Source: Micromonospora sp. FIMYZ51 | GTDB lineage: Bacteria; Actinomycetota; Actinomycetes; Mycobacteriales; Micromonosporaceae | Reading direction: 5' to 3' | Length of the DNA: 64,000 bases | Assembly: GCF_038246755.1 (NCBI RefSeq) | Contig: NZ_CP134706.1 | Span: 3,844,001 to 3,908,000 of the forward strand | Shown here: piece by piece, positions 24,401-32,689 of the stretch | How positions within the stretch are numbered: position 1 is the first letter of the stretch | Layout: each line of letters opens with the position of its first letter | Translations under genes and position numbers: made by a program | Notes under the pieces: model-generated | The model's input: only the letters and a program-made list of their open reading frames with translations | Databases searched by the model: none | What the model was told of the DNA's origin: nothing

Positions 24401-24552
24401 ACCGGAATCATCCCCAAGGCCGCACCTGGTCAGCCAACCGCGCCCGGCCTGCGGGTGTTTTGTCACGCAACTGTCATACGTCCGCGCGGTGCCCGCCAAG
24501 CCTGGTCGGCAGGGTGAGAGCCGACCTGGGGACAGGAGAGGAGGCCACGGAC

Positions 24553-24963
24553 GTGACCACGCCACGCCGCCCCGAATGCACCGTGCCCCTCGTGGAGGTG
24601 GCCATCACCGAGTTCGATCTGGCCTGCCTGCCGGAGACGGGCGCGGTGTTCGACCGGTTGCTCGCGCTGCGACCGACGCAGGTCGTGATCGACCTGTCCG
24701 GCTGCCGGCACATCGACGCCGCCGCGATCGGGCTGCTGCTCGACGTGCACCGCCAGATGGTGCGCGAAGGTGGTGTGCTGGCGCTGCGCAACCCCAACCC
24801 GCGCATCGCCCGCATCCTTCAGGCCGCCCGGCTGGATCAGATCCTGCCGGTGCGCTCCGACAACGCCACTGCGACGCACGCGCCGGCCGGCGATCCCGTG
24901 CTCCCGGGTACCGTGCCGCGCCCGACCACGTACGGCCGCGCCGCCGTCACCGTACGTACCTGA
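24553..24963 (+). CDS. STAS-domain protein lacking the phosphorylatable serine
   Basis: A 136-residue protein. Residues 15-110 form a STAS domain (VVIDLSGCRHIDAAAIGLLL, then IARILQAARLDQILPV). In SpoIIAA and RsbV-type anti-sigma antagonists the same loop reads D-S-S-G; here the serines are alanines (DAAAIG), so the usual partner-switch phosphorylation is not possible. It could be a constitutive antagonist or a scaffold. GTG at 24553 follows a GGAGAGGAGG Shine-Dalgarno. The start is divergent from the response regulator, and a GlsB-family gene and a second STAS protein follow. Confidence 0.8.
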   Translation: MTTPRRPECTVPLVEVAITEFDLACLPETGAVFDRLLALRPTQVVIDLSGCRHIDAAAIGLLLDVHRQMVREGGVLALRNPNPRIARILQAARLDQILPVRSDNATATHAPAGDPVLPGTVPRPTTYGRAAVTVRT

Positions 24964-24997
24964 TCCGCACCAGCCGTCCGCGAGTACGAGGAGCAGC

Positions 24998-25267
24998 ATG
25001 ACCGTCGCCGGGATCGCCGCGGCCCTTGCCGTCGGCCTTGCCGTCGGCGCGCTCGGTCGGCTCGTCGTCCCCGGCCGGTCGAGCGTGCCGCTGTGGCTGA
25101 CGATGACCATCGGCGCCGTCGCCGCGCTGCTCGGCGCGATCAGCGCCTGGCTCGCCGGTGTCCGTGGGTTCAGCCTGCTGGGCCTGGTCGTGCAGGCTGG
25201 CCTCGCCGCGGTCGGCGTGGTGATCGTGGTCGCCACCGCCGGCAAGGAACGTTCCGACTCCCGCTGA
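24998..25267 (+). CDS. GlsB/YeaQ family stress-response membrane protein, second copy
   Basis: An 89-residue protein with GLAVGALGRLVVPGRSSVPL after the first TM, the same signature as the protein encoded at 21283-21549. Three hydrophobic segments span most of the length, and the C-terminus is short and charged. GAGGAG precedes ATG at 24998, which is 34 bases after the STAS gene, so they are likely cotranscribed. Sandwiching between two STAS proteins suggests membership in a general-stress regulon. Confidence 0.86.
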   Translation: MTVAGIAAALAVGLAVGALGRLVVPGRSSVPLWLTMTIGAVAALLGAISAWLAGVRGFSLLGLVVQAGLAAVGVVIVVATAGKERSDSR

Positions 25268-25353
25268 CCGTCCGCATGGCGACGGTGCCCCCCGCCCGAC
25301 GCCCCGAGTCCGTGTCCTGGCCGCGACGGCCGCGGCACCGGAGAGGAAGCAGG

Positions 25354-26142
25354 ATGACCGTCGTACCGGACGACAACCTGATGACCCTGATCTGCGACGC
25401 GTGCGGCGAGACCACCACCGGCACCGCGTGCGTGCTGCCCGACGCCGAGGTCGTCTGGACGCTCGTCAGCGATCAGGGGTGGAGCGGTTCCCCCTTCGCC
25501 ACCGGCCCGCACCGCTGCCCGCGGTGCAGCACGCTCCCGCCGGGCGCGATTGCGCCGGGCACGGTCCCGCCCGGTGCACGTCCCGCCGGTCCGGGCACCG
25601 GCCCGCCCGGTGGCCGCCCCGCCGGCCCGCCCGATGGCCGCCCCGCCGGGCCGATGGCCGGCCCGCCCGATGGCCGCCCCGCCGGAGTGAGGGCCGACAT
25701 GGAGCGGGCCGGCGAGGTGACGGTGCTCGTGGACTCCGACGAACTCGCCCCGGAGACCGACGACACGTTGCGGGTGGCGTTGCGCGAGGCGGTCGAGGTG
25801 GACGGGACCGTGGTGGTGGACCTGGGCCGGGTGAACGTCATCGACTCGGTCGGGCTGGGCCTGCTGGTCCGCGCCCATCGCGAGGTACGCGAGCGCGACG
25901 CCCGCCTCTGCCTGGCCGCGCCGTCGCGGTTCATCCGTACGGTGCTGCACACCATGAAACTCGACGGGGTCTTCCCGATCTTCGAGACGCTCGACGACGC
26001 CCTCACCCAACTGGCGGCAGCCGGGGGCGGCAGCGAGGTGGTACGGGTCGACGTCACCCCGGCCGAGGCCGTCCGGCACCGGGGCAACGCCCACAAACCC
26101 GTGCTCACCGCCCGGCAGGCCGCTCCCCGCGTACCCGTCTGA
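25354..26142 (+). CDS. Zinc-ribbon-like/proline-rich/STAS fusion protein
   Basis: A 262-residue protein in three parts. Residues 11-60 have CDACGE and CPRC, forming a possible four-cysteine zinc site. Residues 62-112 are a repetitive linker of GPPDGRPAGP-type units, encoded by near-identical DNA repeats at about 25598-25685. Residues 120-215 are a STAS domain with an intact serine (NVIDSVGLGLLVRAHREVRE), so unlike its neighbour it could be phosphorylated by an RsbW-type kinase. ATG at 25354 has GGAGAGGAAG upstream. An anti-sigma antagonist role is the family's usual one; the zinc part could add redox or DNA sensing (inference). Confidence 0.75.
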   Translation: MTVVPDDNLMTLICDACGETTTGTACVLPDAEVVWTLVSDQGWSGSPFATGPHRCPRCSTLPPGAIAPGTVPPGARPAGPGTGPPGGRPAGPPDGRPAGPMAGPPDGRPAGVRADMERAGEVTVLVDSDELAPETDDTLRVALREAVEVDGTVVVDLGRVNVIDSVGLGLLVRAHREVRERDARLCLAAPSRFIRTVLHTMKLDGVFPIFETLDDALTQLAAAGGGSEVVRVDVTPAEAVRHRGNAHKPVLTARQAAPRVPV

Positions 26143-26163
26143 GCCACCCCGCCGACGGCGCAG

Positions 26164-26775
26164 TCACCCGCCCATCGAGCCGAAGGTCGGTGCGCCGGCG
26201 GCGTGGTAGGTAAGCATCGTCACGCCGGCAGCGGACGATCGGCTGTCGACCAGGCGCAGGCCGGCGGGGGGCACGCCGTCTGCGAAGAGGCGGCGCCCGG
26301 CGCCCAGCACCACCGGGAAGATCATCAGGTGGTACGCGTCGATCAGATTCTCGCGCATCAGCGAGCCGGCGAGCCGGCCGCTGCCGTGCACCTGCAACTC
26401 CCGACCGGGCCGGCGCTTGAGCTCGGCGACGGCCGTGGCCAGGTCACCGTCCAGGCGCTGCGTGCCCGACCAGGTCAACTCGTCGTCGCGGGTGGTCGCC
26501 ACGTACTTGGGCAGCCGGTTCAGCGGAACGGCGATCGGGTCTTCGGGATCTTCCTGCTTCGGCCACCAGGCGGCGAAGATGTCGTACGTGTGCCGGCCGA
26601 GCAGGAACGCGTCGGCGCGGGCGAAGATGTCGCTCATGTGGGCGCCGAGCGTCTCGTCGAAGTGTGGCGCCACCCAGCCGCCCGACTCGAAGCCGCCGCT
26701 GCGGTCCTCGTCGGGGCCGCCGGGGCCCTGCATCACGCCGTCCAGGGTCAGGAACGTGGTGAGCGTGAGTCGCAT
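26164..26775 (-). CDS. Dihydrofolate reductase-like (RibD C-terminal domain) protein
   Basis: A 203-residue protein starting MRLTLTTFLTLDGVMQGPGG, the standard opening of the DHFR-like/RibD C-terminal family. GRHTYDIFAAWWPKQED and LQVHGSGRLAGSLMRENLID, which would bind the NADPH cofactor, are also typical. Members are presumed NADPH-dependent reductases; few have known substrates. A GAGGAGGAG Shine-Dalgarno precedes ATG at 26775. It converges on the STAS fusion gene with a 21-base gap. A folate or riboflavin role is not indicated by neighbours. Confidence 0.85.
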   Translation of the reverse strand: MRLTLTTFLTLDGVMQGPGGPDEDRSGGFESGGWVAPHFDETLGAHMSDIFARADAFLLGRHTYDIFAAWWPKQEDPEDPIAVPLNRLPKYVATTRDDELTWSGTQRLDGDLATAVAELKRRPGRELQVHGSGRLAGSLMRENLIDAYHLMIFPVVLGAGRRLFADGVPPAGLRLVDSRSSAAGVTMLTYHAAGAPTFGSMGG

Positions 26776-26928
26776 GATCGTCTCCTCCTCGTGGGGCGGC
26801 ACCGCGCCGCCCGCCACTTGAGCGACGACCGACCCGCCGACACTTCGACGTCCACCCCGGCGAGTGTGACCCAGACCACTGCGGGCGTCGTCAGCTTCCG
26901 ACGACACCGGGCCGACTCCGGACGAGAT

Positions 26929-26981
26929 GTTAATAAGGGGCCCTTCCTATACCTGAGGCGTTAATAAGGGGCCCTTCCTTT
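26929..26981. repeat. Intergenic GTTAAC/GGGGCCC repeat, copy 3 (direct-repeat form)
   Basis: TTAATAAGGGGCCCTTCCT occurs twice in the same orientation, starting near 26930 and 26961, separated by ATACCTGAGGCG. Each half contains the GGGGCCC palindrome. This copy lies between divergent genes, so it cannot be a simple end-to-end terminator. Confidence 0.75.
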
Positions 26982-27030
26982 GAACCGATGCGGGGGTGGG
27001 GCGCGTACCTGTGGGGGAAGGGAGTGGCCC

Positions 27031-27801
27031 ATGAAGCGCCTGACTCCGTTGCTGACCCTCCTGGCGGGGGCGGTGACGGCCGCCGTGCTGTTCACGATGA
27101 GTGCACAGGCATCCCCGCCGGGCACCCAACCCGTGGCCGGCGGCGGCCCACCGGCCGCCGCGCCGGCGCCCGACGCCGAGCCGGAGGCCGACGTCGAGGT
27201 GGACGGGGACGAGGCGGAACCGGATCCCGCCACCGCCCGGCCGCCCGGCACCGCGCCACCGCGGGAGTCCGACCGGTCGTCGGCCGGCACCGAGGTCGCG
27301 TCGGTCGAACAGAACTGGATCGGCCAGCTGGAGAACGGCGCCACCATCGCGATCACCGTCCGGGACGGCAAGGCCGAGGCGTACGTCTGCGACGGCCGGG
27401 CCATGGAGCTGTGGCTCTCCGGCACCGTGCGGGACGGGAAGATCGAGCTGACCGGCAAGGACGCGAAGCTCAGCGGCATCATCCGCGGCGACAGCGCCAG
27501 CGGCGAGATGATCGTCGGCGTACGGCGGTGGAAGTTCACCGCCCGGCCCGAGGAGAAGGTGGACGAGGCGGTCGTCAAGTCCGGCTCGGTCACCACCCCC
27601 GCGATCTACCGCGCCACCGACGACGTACGCAAGGCCGGCATCGACGGCGGCTGGATCTTCCTGCCCGACGGCACCCAGATCGGCATCGTCACCTGGAACG
27701 GCGAACCGATCCCGGCGCCGCCACTGGATCCCGCCTTCTACAGCACCGTGGTAAACGGAGTCACCATCACCGCCGAGCCGGTCGTCCCCGGGGCACGATG
27801 A
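27031..27801 (+). CDS. Secreted or membrane-anchored acidic protein of unknown function
   Basis: A 256-residue protein. The N-terminus MKRLTPLLTLLAGAVTAAVL is a signal or anchor, followed by a disordered Pro/Ala/Asp/Glu stretch (residues 30-90). The folded domain begins near residue 95 (VASVEQNWIGQLENGATIAI) and ends with a beta-rich segment (GGWIFLPDGTQIGIVTWNGE). GGGAAGGGAG precedes ATG at 27031. The stop overlaps the ATG of the next gene by 4 bases, and a Rieske gene follows, so all three may work together at the membrane. I do not recognise the domain. Confidence 0.72.
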   Translation: MKRLTPLLTLLAGAVTAAVLFTMSAQASPPGTQPVAGGGPPAAAPAPDAEPEADVEVDGDEAEPDPATARPPGTAPPRESDRSSAGTEVASVEQNWIGQLENGATIAITVRDGKAEAYVCDGRAMELWLSGTVRDGKIELTGKDAKLSGIIRGDSASGEMIVGVRRWKFTARPEEKVDEAVVKSGSVTTPAIYRATDDVRKAGIDGGWIFLPDGTQIGIVTWNGEPIPAPPLDPAFYSTVVNGVTITAEPVVPGAR

Positions 27802-28433
27802 TGGCCGAGCACCGCATGGGCAGCGCACGCACGGTGCCGCGCCGCTCGCCCGAGCCCACCGTCGAGGTGCTGCGCGACTTCGGCGGCCCTCCGCCGAGCG
27901 CGCCGCGCCGCCGGCCCTCGCTGCTGGTCCCGCTTGTGGTCGGGGCGGGGGTCGCGGTGGCCCTCGGTGTCTACGGTCGCACCCACACCCCGACCGGGAT
28001 CGCGGTGAACGTGGCCGGCTTCTCCTCGCCGTTGACGGTGAAGGTGTGGCTGGGCACCGGCGCGGCCTTCTTCGCGGTCATCCAACTGATCACCGCGCTG
28101 TCCATGTGGGGCCGGTTGGGCGGGTTCTCCCCGTCCTGGGCCGGCCCGGCGCACCGTTGGTCGGGGCGGATCGCGTTCCTGCTCACCGTCCCGGTCGCCG
28201 TGCACTGCCTCTACGCCCTCGGTTTCGCCGACTACGACACCCGTACGCTGCTGCACTCCCTGCTGGGTTGCTTCTTCTTCGGGGTGTTCGCCACCAAGAT
28301 GCTGACCCTGCCCAAGCGTGGGCTCGCCGGCTGGGTGCTGCCGGTGATCGGCGGGACCGTGTTCGTGGCCCTGATCGGCATCTTCCTCACCTCGTCGGTC
28401 TGGTACTTCACCACGTTCGGCTTCCAGCTCTGA
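27798..28433 (+). CDS. DUF6529-like membrane protein, possible cytochrome b-type
   Basis: A 211-residue membrane protein with about five TM helices after a basic N-terminus of 45 residues. Histidines sit within or near the helices: GPAHRWSGRIAFLLTVPVAV, VHCLYALGFADYD and LLHSLLGCFFFGVFATKML. Such spacing could ligate heme as in b561-like proteins; this is a guess from placement. The family looks like DUF6529. ATG at 27798 overlaps the upstream stop (ATGA), and a Rieske protein gene follows after 66 bases, which strengthens a membrane electron-transfer role. Confidence 0.68.
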   Translation: MMAEHRMGSARTVPRRSPEPTVEVLRDFGGPPPSAPRRRPSLLVPLVVGAGVAVALGVYGRTHTPTGIAVNVAGFSSPLTVKVWLGTGAAFFAVIQLITALSMWGRLGGFSPSWAGPAHRWSGRIAFLLTVPVAVHCLYALGFADYDTRTLLHSLLGCFFFGVFATKMLTLPKRGLAGWVLPVIGGTVFVALIGIFLTSSVWYFTTFGFQL

Positions 28434-28499
28434 TCCTCGACGGCCTGACCACGACAAGATCCCCGGCAGTACTGATCATCGAAAGGCAAGGCAGATCGG

Positions 28500-28994
28500 A
28501 TGAACCACGAGCAGGCCGGCTGCTGCCGGTCGCGACGGGCCATGTTGGCCGGCACCGGTGCGGTGGGCGTGGCCGCGCTTACCGGCTGCGCGACGTACGG
28601 GCAGTCGACGGCGGCCCCGCCCGCACCGGCCGCGGCACCGGCCGGCAGCGGCGACCCGTCGGCGGACCCGTCCGGCAGCGCCGCAGCCGGTGGCGGGGAC
28701 GTCGGCACCCCGGCGCTGACCACCCTGGCGGACATCCCGGTCGGCGGGGGACAGATTTTCGCCGACGCGGGCGTGGTGGTCACCCAGCCCACGGCGGGCA
28801 ACATCAAGGCGTACTCCTCGACCTGCACCCACCAGGGCTGCACGGTCACCTCGGTCGCCGACGGCGTGATCACCTGCGCCTGCCACAACAGCGTGTTCGA
28901 CATCGCGGACGGCTCGGTACGCAGTGGACCGGCGGGTGCCCCACTGCCCGCTGCGAACGTCACGGTCGACGGGGACGCCATCCGGCTGGCCTAG
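28500..28994 (+). CDS. Rieske [2Fe-2S] lipoprotein
   Basis: A 164-residue protein. The N-terminus has RRAMLAGTGAVGVAALTGCA, which fits a Tat or lipoprotein signal with the acceptor cysteine near residue 31. A disordered Ala/Pro/Ser linker of about 45 residues follows. The Rieske cluster motifs are STCTHQGCTVTSV and ITCACHNSVFDI, giving the two Cys-His pairs plus the disulfide cysteines. Proteins of this kind carry electrons on the outer face of the membrane. The upstream multi-TM protein is its likely partner; the final acceptor or donor is unknown. Confidence 0.88.
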   Translation: MNHEQAGCCRSRRAMLAGTGAVGVAALTGCATYGQSTAAPPAPAAAPAGSGDPSADPSGSAAAGGGDVGTPALTTLADIPVGGGQIFADAGVVVTQPTAGNIKAYSSTCTHQGCTVTSVADGVITCACHNSVFDIADGSVRSGPAGAPLPAANVTVDGDAIRLA

Positions 28995-29062
28995 TCGATG
29001 GCACGATGACGCGGCCCACCCCAGGCCCGGGCCGCGCGGGGCCGTCCGGGGCGCGTCGCGCC

Positions 29063-29109
29063 TCGGACGGCCACTGCCGCGTACCGGCTTTCGGACGGCC
29101 ACTGCCGCG
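29063..29109. repeat. 19-base direct repeat between genes
   Basis: TCGGACGGCCACTGCCGCG occurs at 29063 and 29091, separated by 9 bases. It sits in the convergent gap between the Rieske and urtE genes. No hairpin or gene function is evident. Confidence 0.6.
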
Positions 29110-29110
29110 C

Positions 29111-29806
29111 TCAGACCGCGAGGGCCTCCCGGACGGTACGTTCCGCGGTGGCGCCGCCGTCGCCGGAGGAGGTGACCCGACCCGACTCCAGCACGTGGTA
29201 GCGGTCGGCCACCCGCAGCGCGAAGCCGAGATGCTGCTCGACCAGGAGCACGCTGAACCCGGTCTGCGCGATAAGCGCCACGATCCGGTCCTGGATCTCG
29301 GTCACCACCGACGGTTGGATGCCCTCGGTGGGCTCGTCGAGCATCAGCAGCCGGGGCCGGGTGATCAGGGCTCGGGCGATGGCCAACTGCTGACGCTGGC
29401 CGCCGGAGAGCAGCCCGGCCCGGCGGCGCAGCAGCGGGCGCAGCGCCGGGAACAGGTCCAGCACCTCGGCGGTGGCGACCGCACCGTCGCGCCGGCCGTC
29501 GGCGACCAGGCGCAGGTTCTCCGCCGCGGTCAGGTGCGGGAAGCACTGCTGGCCCTGCGGCACGTACGCGATGCCCCGGGCGACCCGCTGGTGCGGAGCG
29601 AGTCGGGTGATGTCCTCGCCGTCGAACTCGACCCGACCGGCGGTCGGGCGCAGCAGGCCGGCGGCGACCCGCAGCAGGGTGGACTTGCCGGCGCCGTTGT
29701 GGCCGAGCACCGTGGCGACCCCGTCGACGGGCACGGTGACGTCGACGCCGTGCAGCACCCGGCTACGCCCGTAGCCGGCCTGCACGCCGCTCATGCTGAG
29801 CATCAT
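29111..29806 (-). CDS. urtE: Urea ABC transporter ATP-binding protein UrtE
   Basis: A 231-residue ATPase. The Walker A motif is LGHNGAGKSTLL, the signature is LLSGGQRQQLAIARAL, and Walker B is LLMLDEPTEGIQPSVV, whose TEGIQPS is characteristic of UrtE and LivF-type subunits. It energises urea import with UrtD. Of two tandem in-frame ATGs at 29806 and 29803, the first overlaps the urtD stop as ATGA and was chosen. It is the last gene of the five-gene urt operon. Confidence 0.93.
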   Translation of the reverse strand: MMLSMSGVQAGYGRSRVLHGVDVTVPVDGVATVLGHNGAGKSTLLRVAAGLLRPTAGRVEFDGEDITRLAPHQRVARGIAYVPQGQQCFPHLTAAENLRLVADGRRDGAVATAEVLDLFPALRPLLRRRAGLLSGGQRQQLAIARALITRPRLLMLDEPTEGIQPSVVTEIQDRIVALIAQTGFSVLLVEQHLGFALRVADRYHVLESGRVTSSGDGGATAERTVREALAV

Positions 29807-30570
29807 GCCTCCAGTGGGGTCGCGGTGGCGTCGACCGGGTGGCCGAGGTAGACCTCCTGCACGCGCGGGTCGGCCTGCACCTGGGCGACGGTGCCCTCGC
29901 TGAGCACCTTGCCGGCGTGCAGCACGGTGACGGTACGCGCGAAGCGGCGCAGGAAGTCCATGTCGTGCTCGATCACCACCACCGTGCGGTCCTGGCTGAC
30001 CTTCTCCAGCAGCACTCCGGTGGCGTCGCGTTCCTCGTGGCTCATCCCGGCCACCGGCTCGTCGAGCAGCAGCAGCCGGACGTCCTGCACGAGCAGCATG
30101 CCGATCTCCAGCCACTGCTTCTGGCCGTGCGCGAGGGTGCCGGCGAGCTGGTCGGCCCGGCCCGCCAGGCCGATCACGTCGAGCGCCTCGGCCACCTCGT
30201 CGGGTACGCCGTGCCGGCGGCGCAGCAGCGTCGACCAGCCGCGCCGGGCGCCGGCCGCGATGTCGAGGTTCTGGAGGACCGTCAGCTCCTCGAACACCGT
30301 CGAGGTCTGGAAGGTGCGCCCCACCCCGAGGCGACTGATCCGGTGCACCGGTCGGCCGAGCAGCTCCCGGTCGCCGAAGCGCACCGACCCGGTGGCGCGG
30401 ACCAGCCCGGTGACCGCGTCGACCAGGGTGGTCTTGCCCGCCCCGTTGGGTCCGATGAGGAACCGGAGGTCGCCCGGGGCCACGTCGAGGCTCACCCCGT
30501 CGACGGCGGTGAACCCGTCGAAGATGACCCGCAGGTCGCGTACGTAGAGGCCGTGCAGTTGCTCGGTCAT
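29803..30570 (-). CDS. urtD: Urea ABC transporter ATP-binding protein UrtD
   Basis: A 255-residue ATPase with Walker A LIGPNGAGKTTLVDAVTG, signature LAHGQKQWLEIGMLL (AHGQKQWLE is typical of UrtD) and Walker B VRLLLLDEPVAGMSHEE. It forms the ATPase pair with UrtE in the cytoplasm. ATG at 30570 shares its last base with the urtC stop, and the far end overlaps urtE. Confidence 0.94.
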   Translation of the reverse strand: MTEQLHGLYVRDLRVIFDGFTAVDGVSLDVAPGDLRFLIGPNGAGKTTLVDAVTGLVRATGSVRFGDRELLGRPVHRISRLGVGRTFQTSTVFEELTVLQNLDIAAGARRGWSTLLRRRHGVPDEVAEALDVIGLAGRADQLAGTLAHGQKQWLEIGMLLVQDVRLLLLDEPVAGMSHEERDATGVLLEKVSQDRTVVVIEHDMDFLRRFARTVTVLHAGKVLSEGTVAQVQADPRVQEVYLGHPVDATATPLEA

Positions 30571-31733
30571 CAGCTCACCTCCACCCTGGACCGGCGTAGC
30601 CGGCGGAGCAGCCCGGTCCGCCGCTCGCCGTCGCCGCGCCGCCGGGCCAGGCCGATCAGCGACGCCAGGCCGCCGGGCAGGAACGCCACCACCACCACGA
30701 AGAGCAGACCCTGGAGGTACGTCCAGGTGCCCGGGAAACGTTCCGACAGGGCGGTACGCGCCCACGCCACCGCGACCGCGCCGAGCACCGGCCCGAGCAG
30801 GGTGGCTCGGCCACCGACGGCGACGCCGATGACGAACTCGATGGAGGGCACGATCCCGATCAGCGCCGGGGAGATGATGCCGACGGCGGGCACGAAGAGC
30901 GCACCGGCAAGCCCGGCCATGCCGGCGGCGACGACGTACGCGACGAGCTTCACGGTCGCCGGGTCGTAGCCGAGGAAGCGGACCCGTTCCTCGGAGTCGC
31001 GCACGGCGACCAGCAGTTCGCCGTAGCGGCTCTGCATCAGGTGCCGGGCCAGGGCCAGCAGCGCCAGCAGGGTGCCGGCGATGATGAAGTACACCATCCG
31101 CTGGTTGACCGGGTCGTCCAGGTCGTAGCCGAAGAAGCCCTGGATGTCGGTGAGGCCGTTGGTGCCGCCGGTGGTGCCCTGCTGGCCGATCAGCAGGATC
31201 ACCATGGCGGCGGCGAGGGCCTGGCTGAGGATCGCGAAGTAGGCGCCCCGGACCCGGCGGCGGAAGACAAGCGACCCGAGCACGAAGGCGACAGCCATCG
31301 GCAGCAGCACCGTGGCGGGCAGCGCGAACCACGCACTGGCGAAGGGTCGCCACCACAGTGGCAGTTCGTCCAGTTGCCCGTACAGCAGCATGAAGTCGGG
31401 CATGTTGCCCGGCCCCGCGTCGGCGAGCTTGAGGTGCATGGCCATCGCGTAGCCGCCGAGGCCGAAGAAGACGCCCTGGCCGAGGGTGAGCATGCCGCCG
31501 CGTCCCCAGGCCAGCCCGATGCCGACCGCGACCATGGCCACGCAGAGGTACTTGGCCAGCAGGGAGAGCCGGAAGTCCGACAGCAGCAGCGGCGCCACCG
31601 CGAAGAGCAGGGCCGCGCCGAAGGCGAACCCGGCGGCGGCGCGGAACCGGTGCCGGGACGGCCCGGCGGCCGGCTTCTCCGGCGGCGGCACGGCCTCGGC
31701 GGTGGTGACGGGATCTGACGCAACGGTGGTCAT
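30570..31733 (-). CDS. urtC: Urea ABC transporter permease UrtC
   Basis: A 387-residue permease of the branched-chain amino acid class, with about nine TM helices. It shows GRGGMLTLGQGVFFGLGGYA and SQALAAAMVILLIGQQGTTG, which are typical of UrtC, then RYGELLVAVRDSEERVRFLG, the cytoplasmic coupling loop. The N-terminus and C-terminus are cytoplasmic and charged. ATG at 31733 overlaps the urtB stop as ATGA. Together with UrtB it forms the membrane pore. Confidence 0.93.
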   Translation of the reverse strand: MTTVASDPVTTAEAVPPPEKPAAGPSRHRFRAAAGFAFGAALLFAVAPLLLSDFRLSLLAKYLCVAMVAVGIGLAWGRGGMLTLGQGVFFGLGGYAMAMHLKLADAGPGNMPDFMLLYGQLDELPLWWRPFASAWFALPATVLLPMAVAFVLGSLVFRRRVRGAYFAILSQALAAAMVILLIGQQGTTGGTNGLTDIQGFFGYDLDDPVNQRMVYFIIAGTLLALLALARHLMQSRYGELLVAVRDSEERVRFLGYDPATVKLVAYVVAAGMAGLAGALFVPAVGIISPALIGIVPSIEFVIGVAVGGRATLLGPVLGAVAVAWARTALSERFPGTWTYLQGLLFVVVVAFLPGGLASLIGLARRRGDGERRTGLLRRLRRSRVEVS

Positions 31734-32617
31734 GCCAAACTCCGGGTTCGCAGGGTGAACAGGCCCTGGGGTCGCCACTGGAGGAACGCGACGATGGCGA
31801 TGAAGACCATCACCTTGGCGACGCTGAGGGTGGTCAGGTACTCGCCGCTGGCCTGGAGCACGCCCAGCGCGAAGGCGACGATCACGGTGCCCTTGAGCTG
31901 GCCGATGCCGCCGACCACGACGACCAGGAAGGCGTCGATGATCAGGTTGGTGCCCATGGTGGGTCCGATCGGTCCGAGCAGGGTGAGGGCGACCCCGGCG
32001 ATGCCGGCCAGACCGGAACCGATGAAGAAGGTCGTCCGGTCGATCCGGGCGGTGGCGATACCGGAGACGGCGGCCAGGTCGCGGTTCTGCACCACGGCCC
32101 GGATCCGGCGACCCAACGGGGTGACCCGCAGCGCGACGGTGAGCGCGGCCACCGCACAGCCGGCCAGGGCCAGGATGAACAGCCGGTTGTTGGCCACGGT
32201 GATCCCGCCGGGTAGGGCCACGTTGCCGGTGAGCAGGTCGGGTGCGCGGGTCTGCACGTTGGGGCTACCGAAGATGTCCCGGGCCAGCTGTTGCAGGATC
32301 AGCGACACCCCCCAGGTGACCAGCAGGGTGTCCAGCGGGCGGGCGTAGAGGCGGCGGATCAGCAGGAACTCCAGCAGTACGCCCATCGCGCCGGCCACCA
32401 CGAAGGCGACCGGCAGGGCGACAAGCAGCGACCAGCCGGCCGCCGTGATGACCTGCTGAAGGACGTAGGTGGTGTAGGCGCCGGCCATGATGAACTCGCC
32501 GTGGGCCATGTTGATCACGCCCATCTGGCCGAAGGTGAGCGCCAGGCCGAGCGCGATGAGCAGCAGCACCGCCCCGATGCTGACGCCGGTGAAGAGTTGG
32601 CCGATGAGAACTGTCAC
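31730..32617 (-). CDS. urtB: Urea ABC transporter permease UrtB
   Basis: A 295-residue permease of the LivH/UrtB class with about eight TM helices. FGQMGVINMAHGEFIMAGAY and VSLILQQLARDIFGSPNVQT are the conserved family segments, and PLGRRIRAVVQNRDLAAVSG is the coupling loop. It lies 72 bases downstream of the binding-protein gene. The length is normal. Confidence 0.93.
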   Translation of the reverse strand: MTVLIGQLFTGVSIGAVLLLIALGLALTFGQMGVINMAHGEFIMAGAYTTYVLQQVITAAGWSLLVALPVAFVVAGAMGVLLEFLLIRRLYARPLDTLLVTWGVSLILQQLARDIFGSPNVQTRAPDLLTGNVALPGGITVANNRLFILALAGCAVAALTVALRVTPLGRRIRAVVQNRDLAAVSGIATARIDRTTFFIGSGLAGIAGVALTLLGPIGPTMGTNLIIDAFLVVVVGGIGQLKGTVIVAFALGVLQASGEYLTTLSVAKVMVFIAIVAFLQWRPQGLFTLRTRSLA

Positions 32618-32689
32618 GGTGCGTACTCCGAACTGCTGGTCAGGCCGACCCGGGCGGGGCGTGGAGCCCCACCCGGGTCGGGGCTCGGG

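Noticed and set aside
25598-25690. DNA repeat in the STAS fusion linker considered as an independent element
   Set aside because: It stays in frame and encodes GPPDGRPAGP units within one open gene, so it is treated as a protein linker.
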